From Roseburia sp. (GTDB taxonomy: Bacteria > Bacillota > Clostridia > Lachnospirales > Lachnospiraceae), in assembly GCA_023662875.1 (NCBI GenBank), contig JAMPIG010000036.1, positions 1 through 34,997 on the forward strand: a DNA stretch of 34,997 nucleotides, written 5' to 3'. Below are positions 15,366-22,256 of this stretch, piece by piece. The notes below the pieces were generated by a model. That model was given only the letters and a program-made list of their open reading frames with translations, was not told where the DNA came from and did no database searches. Position 1 is the stretch's first letter; every line of letters begins with the position of its first letter. A program made the position numbers and the translations under genes.

Positions 15366-15527
15366 GTGTGTGAAGGCGCACAGGCAAGCAGAGTATCCGC
15401 TCTCACCTTACGACAATCGGGTCAGTAAGCGTTATCATTTTCATACGGAAATTGTACGGCGTTTTGACGCGCATTCTGTAAGAGTGATCAAAAGTGGATA
15501 GGTATGCTGTCCACTTTATTTTTTATG
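15366..15527 (+). ncRNA. infC-rpmI-rplT leader RNA (L20-leader-like)
   Basis: The roughly 160-base transcribed leader between the promoter and infC has no supported gene and ends in a terminator hairpin directly before the infC ribosome binding site. In Bacillus subtilis the same operon has a leader that ribosomal protein L20 uses to cause premature termination. Order, position and terminator fit, but I cannot confirm the L20-binding fold by eye. A small inner hairpin GCGT TTTG ACGC is visible near 15461-15472. Confidence 0.55.
15491..15526 (+). terminator. infC: Attenuator hairpin before infC
   Basis: AAAGTGGAT (15491-15499) pairs with GTCCACTTT (15509-15517; one G-T pair), followed by ATTTTTTA. 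A complete intrinsic terminator lies before rather than after the operon, so expression must depend on antitermination or read-through. It ends 5 bases before the infC ribosome binding site. Confidence 0.85.
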
Positions 15528-15543
15528 TATGGAGGGTACAACC

Positions 15544-16050
15544 ATTAGCGACTTAATGATTAACGAACAGATCAGGGACAAAGAAGTACGTTTGATCGGC
15601 GAGGACGGAGCGCAGCTTGGAATCGTGCCGATCCGGGAAGCTATGAGGCTGGCGGAGGAGGCGGAGCTTGACCTGGTGAAGATCGCGCCCACGGCGAAGC
15701 CGCCTGTCTGCAAGATTGTGGATTACGGCAAGTACAAGTATGAGCAGCTCCGGAAAGAGAAAGAGGCGAAAAAGAAGCAGAAGATTGTAGAGATCAAGGA
15801 AATCCGCCTCTCTCCGAACATTGACACCAACGACCTGAATACGAAGGTGAACGCCGCGAGAAAGTTTATCACAAAGGGCGACCGGGTCAAGATTACCCTG
15901 CGCTTCCGGGGCCGGGAGATGGCGCATATGAACAACAGCAGGCATATTCTGGACGATTTTGCCGAGAGTCTGTCCGATATCGCGGCGATTGAGAAAGCGC
16001 CAAAGGTGGAAGGCAGAAGTATGACGATGTTTTTAACTGGAAAGCGTTAG
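15544..16050 (+). CDS. infC: Translation initiation factor IF-3 (AUU start)
   Basis: The 168-residue product is IF-3, which binds the 30S subunit, keeps it apart from 50S and checks start codons. It has the family N-terminus ISDLMINEQIRDKEVRLIGEDGAQLG and the C-terminal domain ending KVEGRSMTMFLTGK. The start is ATT 15544: GGAGGG (15531-15536) stands 7 bases before it, whereas the in-frame ATG 15529 is partly within the ribosome binding site and ATG 15556 is too far away. AUU starts are typical of infC and allow autoregulation, because IF-3 rejects AUU. First gene of infC-rpmI-rplT. Confidence 0.97.
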   Translation: MSDLMINEQIRDKEVRLIGEDGAQLGIVPIREAMRLAEEAELDLVKIAPTAKPPVCKIVDYGKYKYEQLRKEKEAKKKQKIVEIKEIRLSPNIDTNDLNTKVNAARKFITKGDRVKITLRFRGREMAHMNNSRHILDDFAESLSDIAAIEKAPKVEGRSMTMFLTGKR

Positions 16051-16097
16051 TTCGCAGAGGTTAAAATAGATTATGAAAAGTTTAGGAGGATAATGTT

Positions 16098-16295
16098 ATG
16101 CCCAAGATGAAGACAAGCAGATCGGCTGCAAAGCGTTTTAAGGTAACAGGAACAGGTAAGCTGAAGAGAAATAAAGCTTATAAACGCCATATCTTAACCA
16201 AGAAGAGTACGAAGACAAAGCGTAATCTGAGAAAGCCTGCGATCACGGATGAGACGAATGTAAAGAACATGAAAAAGATTCTGCCCTATATTTAA
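16098..16295 (+). CDS. rpmI: Ribosomal protein bL35
   Basis: A 65-residue, very basic protein that starts [24 protein letters not shown], the signature N-terminus of bL35, and ends KKILPY. It is part of the 50S subunit. ATG 16098 follows AGGAGG. It lies between infC and rplT as in most Firmicutes and is cotranscribed with them. Confidence 0.98.
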   Translation: MPKMKTSRSAAKRFKVTGTGKLKRNKAYKRHILTKKSTKTKRNLRKPAITDETNVKNMKKILPYI

Positions 16296-16319
16296 GGCTG
16301 GTAAGGAGGAAGATAAGAG

Positions 16320-16676
16320 ATGGCAAGAATTAAAGGCGGCATGAATGCCAGAAGAAAGCATAATAGAGTACTGAAGCTTGCGAAGGGCTACAGAGGCGCG
16401 AGAAGCAAGCAGTACAGAGTAGCGAAGCAGGCGGTGATGAGAGCTCTGACCAGCTCTTACGCGGGAAGAAAAGAGAGAAAGCGTCAGTTCAGGCAGCTTT
16501 GGATCGCGCGTATCAACGCGGCGGCGAGGCTGAACGGACTTTCCTACAGCAAGTTTATGTACGGACTGAAGCTGGCGGGAGTCGATATCAACCGGAAGAT
16601 GCTGTCCGAGATGGCTGTAAACGATGCGGAGGGCTTCAAGACCCTTGCGGAGCTTGCGAAGTCCAAGGTGGCGTAA
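16320..16676 (+). CDS. rplT: Ribosomal protein bL20
   Basis: A 118-residue basic protein that starts [26 protein letters not shown], a slightly variant form of the bL20 N-terminus (most have ARVKRGV), and ends with a helical C-domain (DRKML-type block [10 protein letters not shown]). It is needed early in 50S assembly and is the repressor of its own operon in Bacillus. ATG 16320 follows AAGGAGGAA. It is last in the operon; a stem-loop follows at 16697-16720. Confidence 0.98.
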   Translation: MARIKGGMNARRKHNRVLKLAKGYRGARSKQYRVAKQAVMRALTSSYAGRKERKRQFRQLWIARINAAARLNGLSYSKFMYGLKLAGVDINRKMLSEMAVNDAEGFKTLAELAKSKVA

Positions 16677-16696
16677 AACAGGATAAGAGCGAAAAA

Positions 16697-16720
16697 GCCC
16701 GGCGGAGCGATTTGCCGGGC
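16697..16720 (+). terminator. Stem-loop after rplT, weak terminator candidate
   Basis: GCCCGGC (16697-16703) pairs with GCCGGGC (16714-16720) around a 10-base loop. Only ATTGCT follows, so it lacks a T-run. It may stabilise the ribosomal mRNA end, and read-through into the phosphatase gene is likely. Confidence 0.45.
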
Positions 16721-16750
16721 ATTGCTATGCGCGAGGAAAGGCGGAAAACC

Positions 16751-17539
16751 ATGCTGATCTTTTTTGATATTGACGGAACCCTGATCGGGGGAGATTCAAC
16801 GATTATTCCGGAAAGCGCGAGGGAGGCAATCCAGGAGGCCCGGCAGAGAGGGCATATCTGTATGATCAACACAGGAAGAAGCCTGAAGCTGGTGGGAGAG
16901 GAGTTGACCGGGCAGACGGAGTTCGACGGACTGATCTTAGGCTGCGGAACCATGATCGTCTACCACGGGGAGACCCTGCTTCACAGGAGCTTCTCGACAG
17001 AGGAATCCCGCCGTATTATAGAGGGTCTGCGCAGGTTTGAGATCGACGCCTGCCTGGAGGGAAGCAGGGACAATTTCTGTGAGCCCTACGATCGGATGTT
17101 TACGGATGTTTTCCGGGAATTTATCCATCATTTTGACCACCTGCGCTACCGGTATATGGACGAGGCTCCGGGGCAGTTTGACAAGCTTTACGCCTATGTG
17201 GATCGGAAGGAAAAGATGGAAGGGTTTCAAAGGGAATTTGAGGATCTGCTGGACTTCGTAGATCGAAGGGCGGGCTATTATGAGATTATGCCGAAGGGAT
17301 ATTCCAAGGCGAGCGCCATGAAGTGGATCGCGGAGAGGTTATCCATTCCCATGAGCCAGACGGCGGCAATAGGAGACAGCAGCAACGATCTCCCCATGCT
17401 GGCCTGTGCGGGGATCAGTATCGCTATGGGCAACGCCACGGAGGATGTGAAGGAGACGGCGGACTTTGTAACTACGTCGGTGGAGAATGACGGGATTCGC
17501 AATGCGCTGCGGTGGCTGGGGGCGCTGGGCGAGCGGTAG
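16751..17539 (+). CDS. Cof-type HAD-IIB family phosphatase
   Basis: The 262-residue protein starts MLIFFDIDGTLIGGD, HAD motif I with the nucleophile and general-acid Asp pair. It has INTGRS as motif II, KGYSKASAMKWI with the motif III Lys, and IGDSSNDLPML as motif IV. The size and long cap fit the Cof/YbiV HAD-IIB group, which dephosphorylates sugar phosphates and similar small molecules. ATG 16751 follows GAGGAAAGGCGG; the frame is open into rplT but no better start exists. It lies 74 bases after rplT on the same strand. The exact substrate is unknown. Confidence 0.9.
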   Translation: MLIFFDIDGTLIGGDSTIIPESAREAIQEARQRGHICMINTGRSLKLVGEELTGQTEFDGLILGCGTMIVYHGETLLHRSFSTEESRRIIEGLRRFEIDACLEGSRDNFCEPYDRMFTDVFREFIHHFDHLRYRYMDEAPGQFDKLYAYVDRKEKMEGFQREFEDLLDFVDRRAGYYEIMPKGYSKASAMKWIAERLSIPMSQTAAIGDSSNDLPMLACAGISIAMGNATEDVKETADFVTTSVENDGIRNALRWLGALGER

Positions 17540-17596
17540 GCTGTTAACTTTTCACTTCAGCAAGAAATTTTCTTCGCCGAAAAAAGGAAAAAGGGC

Positions 17597-17626
17597 TTGC
17601 GAAACCCAAGGCGGTTGTGGTACAAT
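17597..17626 (+). promoter_or_regulatory. Promoter of tRNA-Trp
   Basis: TTGCGA (17597-17602), an 18-base spacer and TACAAT (17621-17626), about 40 bases before the tRNA. Confidence 0.6.
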
Positions 17627-17666
17627 ATCAGTTGTTGGCGGTTTACCGATAGGCGGACGGCCGAAT

Positions 17667-17737
17667 AGGGGAATAGTACAGTGGTAGTGCGGCGGTCTCC
17701 AAAACCGTTAACGGGAGTTCGAGCCTCTCTTCCCCTG
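17667..17737 (+). tRNA. tRNA-Trp (CCA)
   Basis: The 71-base cloverleaf has acceptor AGGGGAA pairing with TTCCCCT, then discriminator G. The D-stem is GTAC/GTGC around a short 7-base loop. The anticodon stem is GCGGT/ACCGT with loop CTCCAAA (anticodon CCA). The T-arm is GGGAG TTCGAGC CTCTC. The 3' CCA is not encoded. The D-loop and variable loop are short, so the molecule is slightly smaller than usual but all stems pair. A terminator follows immediately. Confidence 0.92.
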
Positions 17738-17740
17738 CTG

Positions 17741-17780
17741 AAAAGACTTTGAATCGCGAAAGCTGTTCAGGGTCTTTTTC
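17741..17780 (+). terminator. Terminator of tRNA-Trp
   Basis: AAAAGACTTTGAA (17741-17753) pairs with TTCAGGGTCTTTT (17766-17778) apart from two mismatches, with the T-run included in the right arm. It starts 4 bases after the tRNA. The remaining gap to 18008 holds a GCGC-GAA-GCGC mini-hairpin (17984-17994) and nothing else I can support. Confidence 0.8.
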
Positions 17781-18008
17781 TGTATAGCGGATTGAGTACA
17801 GGAATGTTACAGGGGTAACAGCTATGGTTCCGAGCGCTTTTGAGTGGATGGAGAGGATAATTAAGAGGGCGGCCGCTGCATAGAGGCTTCGGAAGGAAGG
17901 CAGAGGGGATTGCAAGTAGGAAAGTAAACTTCTAATGCCAGACCTGCCGGACTGTCATCGAAAGGCAAATATGGAATTGATATGCGCGAAGCGCGAAGGG
18001 GTATAAGA

Positions 18009-18461
18009 ATGAAGAGAACAGAGGAAACAGTATTGCAGAATCAGAACAACCCGAGGACAGAGGAGAAGAGCGAGGCCGATAGACTGGAGCAGGCGCTTCG
18101 TACCCTGCGGGAATATGTAAAAGAGTTGGCCGCGAGGGCGGGAGAGAGCGAGACTTACGCGGAGACGCTCTGGGAGGATATTTGGAATTCCTCAGGACTG
18201 CTGCAGGAGCTGGCTTATTATCATGACTACGGGACTTTTTTGTGCAAGTATTCGGTGGCGGGGTACACTCTGGCGGACGCGCTGGTCTGGCAGGTGGATC
18301 ACTTTAAGCTGTATATGGATCGCCCGGAGGAAATGAACCGATATCGACGGGAGCGGCTGCTCCTTTCGGCGTTCGCCAGTATGGTACAGCTGGAAAAGGA
18401 TCCTGCCCCGCTCCGGAAAAAGATGGAAGAGGAGTCGGGGCAGGATGCGGCGAACGGGTGA
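18009..18461 (+). CDS. Hypothetical protein, unknown function
   Basis: I do not recognise this family. The 150-residue product is soluble and mostly helical. An N-terminal charged stretch (EKSEADRLEQALRTLREYVKELAAR) could form a coiled coil. A distinctive core follows (SSGLLQELAYYHDYGTFLCKYSVAGYTLADALVWQVDHFKLYMD), rich in aromatic residues, and the tail is acidic and basic mixed. ATG 18009 follows GAAGGGG; an in-frame ATG at 17982 lies in a hairpin and has no site. It converges on the 763-residue gene with 6 bases between stop codons. The two may be functionally linked, but only by position. Confidence 0.7.
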   Translation: MKRTEETVLQNQNNPRTEEKSEADRLEQALRTLREYVKELAARAGESETYAETLWEDIWNSSGLLQELAYYHDYGTFLCKYSVAGYTLADALVWQVDHFKLYMDRPEEMNRYRRERLLLSAFASMVQLEKDPAPLRKKMEEESGQDAANG

Positions 18462-18467
18462 GGGATC

Positions 18468-20759
18468 TCACACCTTCCCCACCGTATAATTGATTTCCGC
18501 CTCCAGGGTAGCCGGGATAGGGGTATTGCCGTTGCGCAGCTTCTGCTTCAGCATCTCCAGGCGGTGTACCCGCTGGCTGGCGAGAACCTTCTGCCGCTCC
18601 ATCAGCTCCGTGTAGGTCGGGTTCTGCTCCATGGTGGCCGCCAGAGGGGCGGGGAACGGGCAGTAGGTAAAGAGGATTCTTCTGGCTACCTTGTTCAGTC
18701 GGGGAGAACCGCTTCCCTCAAACAATACCCAGATAACGTAATCCCGCACAAACATTTCCTTAAAGCTGTTCTTCGCCCGCTGCAGGCCATTGCGGATTCT
18801 TTCCTTGGCCTCGCCGCTGAGCTCCTGATTCTTCCGGAAGAACTGGATATAATCGAAGTATTCGCTGGTGAGGGAGCGCTCGGAGACGTCGTTCCAGCGG
18901 CTTCCCTGTACGCGCTTGCACATCTCCCAGCGGAATTCGCCGGTAAGCCGAACCATGGTCGAGCTGAGATCCTCCATATGGAAGATCGAGAGGAACATCC
19001 GACCGTGGGTATTGCGCTTCTTTCCTTCGATCTCCTGCCACATGACGCCTCGGGTTCCCACATTGGGCATCAGGATGATATCCGGGAGGAATTCCAGGTG
19101 GATCGTTTCCTTTCCCATGGTCTCCATATTGTCGTAGTCCATGCTCTCCCGGTAAAAGGCGGAGTAGTCTATCGATCGGATCATATGGAAAGCCTTCTTG
19201 ATCTGGGAGGTAGTGACGAAGGCCGGGTTCAGATCCTTCATCACATTGTCCGCGGCGAAAAGAGGACAGAAGGTCGTGATCCGGCCGCAGGTCATCTTGT
19301 TGCCCTGCTGGAACATATTTTCCATTTCAAATTTCACCTTGCTCATGGGATCGTTTTCCATGGCGGTCATCTGGGCGGCCGTGATATTGCCGCTGGACTT
19401 TTGTTTATGGATATAGTCGGTAAAGTCCTCGTCAAACTCATTCCGGCAGGGACTCTTCTCGCCCCGGTAAATAGCCTGCAGCCAGTGGAACATGGTGTAG
19501 ACGCCGAAGCTGCTCTGATCCTCCATGCCGAAGGCCAGCTTGTAGAGCTTGGCGCAGTTGGCGGAACCGGCCAGATCCTCGTCCACATAGCCGAAATAGA
19601 GGAACATTTTTACCGGCGTCGGGAGGAAGGAGGCGGAGACGGCCTTTTCGAAGATCACGGCGTACAGGGAATAGAATTCGTCTGTCAGCTGTCTGCGCAG
19701 GCGGATGATCTTGTCCTCCATGGCGTTCTTGTCCTCTAAGGCGCTGTATTCGCCGACATGCTGACGGAAGGTGTCGGCGGCGGTCTGTTCGAGCTCCGCG
19801 TATTCCAGGATTGTGTTCAGGGAGTTGGTCAGCTCCTGGGCGACCGCCGGGGACATGCCTTCCTGTTTTTCCGTCTTTTCCTCTGCGGAGCCGCTGATCT
19901 TGGAGAGGCTGCCGCGGAATTTGGCGATCCGGGCGGCGGTCTGGGACGAATCCAGGGAAGGATCGTTTTCAAACTGCTCGATGATGCGGTTCAGACTGTC
20001 GTACAGTCCCGCGGAATCCTCGTTGTTCTGGCCGAGGCGGAGGTACAGGGAGGAAAGCCGCTCAAAAAGGTCATCTCCGGAGGGGGCGAAATAACATGCC
20101 GCGATGGAAGTGCGGTACTGGGCCTTTTCCTCGAGGGCCGTAAAGGCGGCGCGGAAATCCTGAAGTCCCTTGCGGAGGATGCCGACAGAGACGCCGGGCT
20201 CCTGCATCAGGGTTTTGACGGTTTCGCCCGTACCGGAATAGATGTGGAACAGGCCGAGATAATAAGTTGTCAGCCAGGTGTCCTGGGGTTCCCGATCCAG
20301 AAGTGCCGCCAGTTCCTCGGGAATATTCGGCTTCCGGGACTGGACGCCGTAGCGGTCACAGAGCTCGCCGTAGCTGTCGCAGTCCGCGAGCAGATTTTGA
20401 TGGAGAGCTGCGTAATTCATTTCCGAGAGAGAATTCTGCTTCTGCAGAAGGGAGATCTGACGGAAGAGAGAGAGCAGAAACAGCCTTGCCACATCGGGAT
20501 GCTCCTGCAGAAAGCTCGTCAGAGACTCCATGTTTTTTATGGGATAGGACAATACCGAGGTTTCTTCCAGAGTCGTGTAACCCAGAAAGTGAACCTCCGA
20601 GTTCAGCTCGCAGATTCCGATTACATCCCCCTTGCTCAGCTGGTAACAGCCGCCGGGATATTCGGCCGACACCTTGCCCTTCGTAATCATGTGGAGAGCC
20701 GTTACGGGCTGTCCGGCCTGATAGAGACATTTCCCTTTTTCCAATGTAGTTCCTGCCAT
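18468..20759 (-). CDS. Large protein with degenerate cNMP-binding-like domain and unknown C-terminal region
   Basis: The 763-residue protein begins with a jelly-roll cyclic-nucleotide-binding-like domain (about residues 1-75: LEKGKCLYQAGQPVTALHMITKGKVSA...LSKGDVIGICELNS). The phosphate-binding cassette Arg normally in an FGE-x-R-x-A pattern is not seen, so binding of cAMP is doubtful. No helix-turn-helix follows as in CRP/FNR proteins. Residues about 85-370 are mainly helical with a low-complexity linker near 288-302. Residues about 375-705 are a dense, conserved-looking globular region (PDIILMPNVGTRGVMWQEIEG, GRMFLSIFHMEDLSS, GEFRWEMCKRVQGSRW, FVRDYVIWVLFEGSG). I do not recognise it. No signal peptide or transmembrane segment is evident. 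It is transcribed divergently from the 156-residue gene. Confidence 0.85.
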   Translation of the reverse strand: MAGTTLEKGKCLYQAGQPVTALHMITKGKVSAEYPGGCYQLSKGDVIGICELNSEVHFLGYTTLEETSVLSYPIKNMESLTSFLQEHPDVARLFLLSLFRQISLLQKQNSLSEMNYAALHQNLLADCDSYGELCDRYGVQSRKPNIPEELAALLDREPQDTWLTTYYLGLFHIYSGTGETVKTLMQEPGVSVGILRKGLQDFRAAFTALEEKAQYRTSIAACYFAPSGDDLFERLSSLYLRLGQNNEDSAGLYDSLNRIIEQFENDPSLDSSQTAARIAKFRGSLSKISGSAEEKTEKQEGMSPAVAQELTNSLNTILEYAELEQTAADTFRQHVGEYSALEDKNAMEDKIIRLRRQLTDEFYSLYAVIFEKAVSASFLPTPVKMFLYFGYVDEDLAGSANCAKLYKLAFGMEDQSSFGVYTMFHWLQAIYRGEKSPCRNEFDEDFTDYIHKQKSSGNITAAQMTAMENDPMSKVKFEMENMFQQGNKMTCGRITTFCPLFAADNVMKDLNPAFVTTSQIKKAFHMIRSIDYSAFYRESMDYDNMETMGKETIHLEFLPDIILMPNVGTRGVMWQEIEGKKRNTHGRMFLSIFHMEDLSSTMVRLTGEFRWEMCKRVQGSRWNDVSERSLTSEYFDYIQFFRKNQELSGEAKERIRNGLQRAKNSFKEMFVRDYVIWVLFEGSGSPRLNKVARRILFTYCPFPAPLAATMEQNPTYTELMERQKVLASQRVHRLEMLKQKLRNGNTPIPATLEAEINYTVGKV

Positions 20760-20846
20760 TTTTATTTCACGCCTTTCTGTAAAAATCTTCTGACATTCGC
20801 TGCCGGAGTCCGGCTGCGAATGTCAGGCTGAAAAACAACCTCTTTC

Positions 20847-20890
20847 ATTATAGCACTTAGATAATAGAATCGGCACTTCGATTCTATTAT
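20847..20890 (-). promoter_or_regulatory. Extended -10 promoter with 12-bp palindromic operator
   Basis: On the minus strand TGCTATAAT (20855-20847) is an extended -10, about 88 bases before the 763-residue gene. No TTGACA-like -35 is present. In its place lies a perfect inverted repeat, ATAATAGAATCG (20861-20872) GCACTT CGATTCTATTAT (20879-20890). This suggests a site where a factor either blocks or replaces -35 contact. A weak plus-strand -10-like word TAAAAT lies near 20938, before the divergent gene. Confidence 0.65.
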
Positions 20891-21001
20891 ACACCATTCT
20901 CCGCAATTTTCTACTGTACTTTTATTAAAAATGTGATAAAATAAAAATACATATGTGTCATTTTTTGCCGACAGCGGCGACAGGGGGGAAAGAGAGCGGC
21001 T

Positions 21002-21472
21002 ATGGATAAGGATACGGAAAGCAGACAGCAGCTTCTGAGGGAGTATGAGCGGATGGTGATGCCGTTGCTGCGTTATATACCCTGGCTGGAAAAGAACAGA
21101 GGCCGGAATGTCAGGGAGTATTACGAGGATCCAGAGCAGTCGGAGCATGCCATGAGCATACCGGTCTACGACGGCACGCTGATGAATTTTGTAAAGGAGG
21201 CGGCGGCCTCGGAGCTGATGGATCGGAATTATCAGTATATCTATACGAGAAATCGGATCAAAACCCACGCGGACGAGAGAAGGGTTATAGCGTCCGCCGA
21301 GCTGAGGGACTGGGATTTGCTGCGGGGAATTTTGTCGAAGTATGTCATGGGCGGCAGGACGAAGAGCGTTCTCTGGACCCAGGGAGTACAGGAGGATATC
21401 TTTTATCTGACGCTGAAGAAGATGCAGGAGATTATCACCTTCTGGGACAGGGATCTGAAGATACGGGAGTAA
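21002..21472 (+). CDS. Hypothetical protein, unknown function
   Basis: The family is not recognised. The 156-residue soluble protein is helical, with charged N-terminal helices (ESRQQLLREYERMVMPLLRYI), a central patch HAMSIPVYDGTLMNFVKEA and a C-terminal region VLWTQGVQEDIFYLTLKKMQEIITFWD. It has no membrane segment or signal. ATG 21002 follows a G-rich site (GGGGGG) about 15 bases upstream, with AAAGAGAG closer. It is divergent from the large cNMP-like gene across a palindromic control region, so the two may share regulation. Confidence 0.7.
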   Translation: MDKDTESRQQLLREYERMVMPLLRYIPWLEKNRGRNVREYYEDPEQSEHAMSIPVYDGTLMNFVKEAAASELMDRNYQYIYTRNRIKTHADERRVIASAELRDWDLLRGILSKYVMGGRTKSVLWTQGVQEDIFYLTLKKMQEIITFWDRDLKIRE

Positions 21473-21636
21473 GCGGGTGAAGCGCGCTTTGTGAATTTGT
21501 CCGCTTTATCAGCTTAGAGAAGGCTTCAATGCGGAAAGGAAGAATGCGAAGCGTTCTTCCAGGCGAGATTGTCGGCTTTGGGAGCGGAGTTCGCTTTTGA
21601 CACAGAAAAAGGGAAAGTACAGAAACGAGGGCAGGA

Positions 21637-22221
21637 ATGGGAGAAAAATCGGTACAAAAGAAGAAATTTATACTGGAGACGGCTCGGAAGGTGTTCGTGG
21701 AAAAGGGCTTTAAAAAGGTGACGATGAAGGATATCGTGGAGGCCTGCGAGATCAGCCGCGGCGGTCTTTATCTTTATTTCGACAATACGAGCCAGATTTT
21801 TCTCGAGGTGATGAAGCTGGAGAGCGAGGAGACGGACGACGTCTTTTCCGACAATATCACGGAGGATACGACGGCTGCGGATATACTGGTTCTTTTTTTG
21901 CGGGAACAAAAGAAGGAATTGCTGCGCAAGAAGGATACCCTGACGCAGGCGATCTATGAATATTACTTTGAGAATCGGCCGGGCAAGAAGGATAACGTGC
22001 TGAAGAAGCAGTTTGATTCCGCCTGCAAGATTATCGAGAAGCTGATTGAGACCGGGGTAGAGAACGGCGAGTTTTTCTGCGAGGACTGTCAGGGTACGGC
22101 GCGGAATATCATGTTCGTCCTGGAGGGCTTAAAGATTTCGGCTCAGACCATCGGAATTACCTCGGAGACGGTAGACCGGGAGATTCTGTTTATTCTGGGG
22201 TCTCTTGGGGTAGAAGTATGA
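21637..22221 (+). CDS. TetR/AcrR-family transcriptional regulator
   Basis: The 194-residue protein has an N-terminal TetR helix-turn-helix (KKFILETARKVFVEKGFKKVTMKDIVEACEISRGGLYLYFDNTSQIF, about residues 8-56) and an all-helical C-terminal half that would bind the ligand. TetR proteins usually repress a nearby gene until a small molecule binds. ATG 21637 follows GAGGGCAGG. Its stop at 22221 lies 35 bases before the purL start chosen here, and the two could be cotranscribed. What it senses is unknown; a link to purine level is possible but not shown. Confidence 0.9.
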   Translation: MGEKSVQKKKFILETARKVFVEKGFKKVTMKDIVEACEISRGGLYLYFDNTSQIFLEVMKLESEETDDVFSDNITEDTTAADILVLFLREQKKELLRKKDTLTQAIYEYYFENRPGKKDNVLKKQFDSACKIIEKLIETGVENGEFFCEDCQGTARNIMFVLEGLKISAQTIGITSETVDREILFILGSLGVEV

Positions 22222-22256
22222 ACGGATCGTTCATGATGCAGGAGGAAGAGACAGGA

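Noticed and set aside
15529-15543. ATG 15529 as infC start
   Set aside because: It overlaps the T-run and stands just before GGAGGG, so no ribosome binding site precedes it; ATT 15544 has ideal spacing and matches the family.
17667-17737. tRNA-Trp as an integration site
   Set aside because: No integrase, no repeated tRNA 3' end and no mobile genes were seen downstream.
18564-20831. Plus-strand open frames of 391 and 357 codons opposite the large cNMP-like gene
   Set aside because: Codon-bias shadows; the minus-strand frame is continuous, has a ribosome binding site and a recognisable domain.
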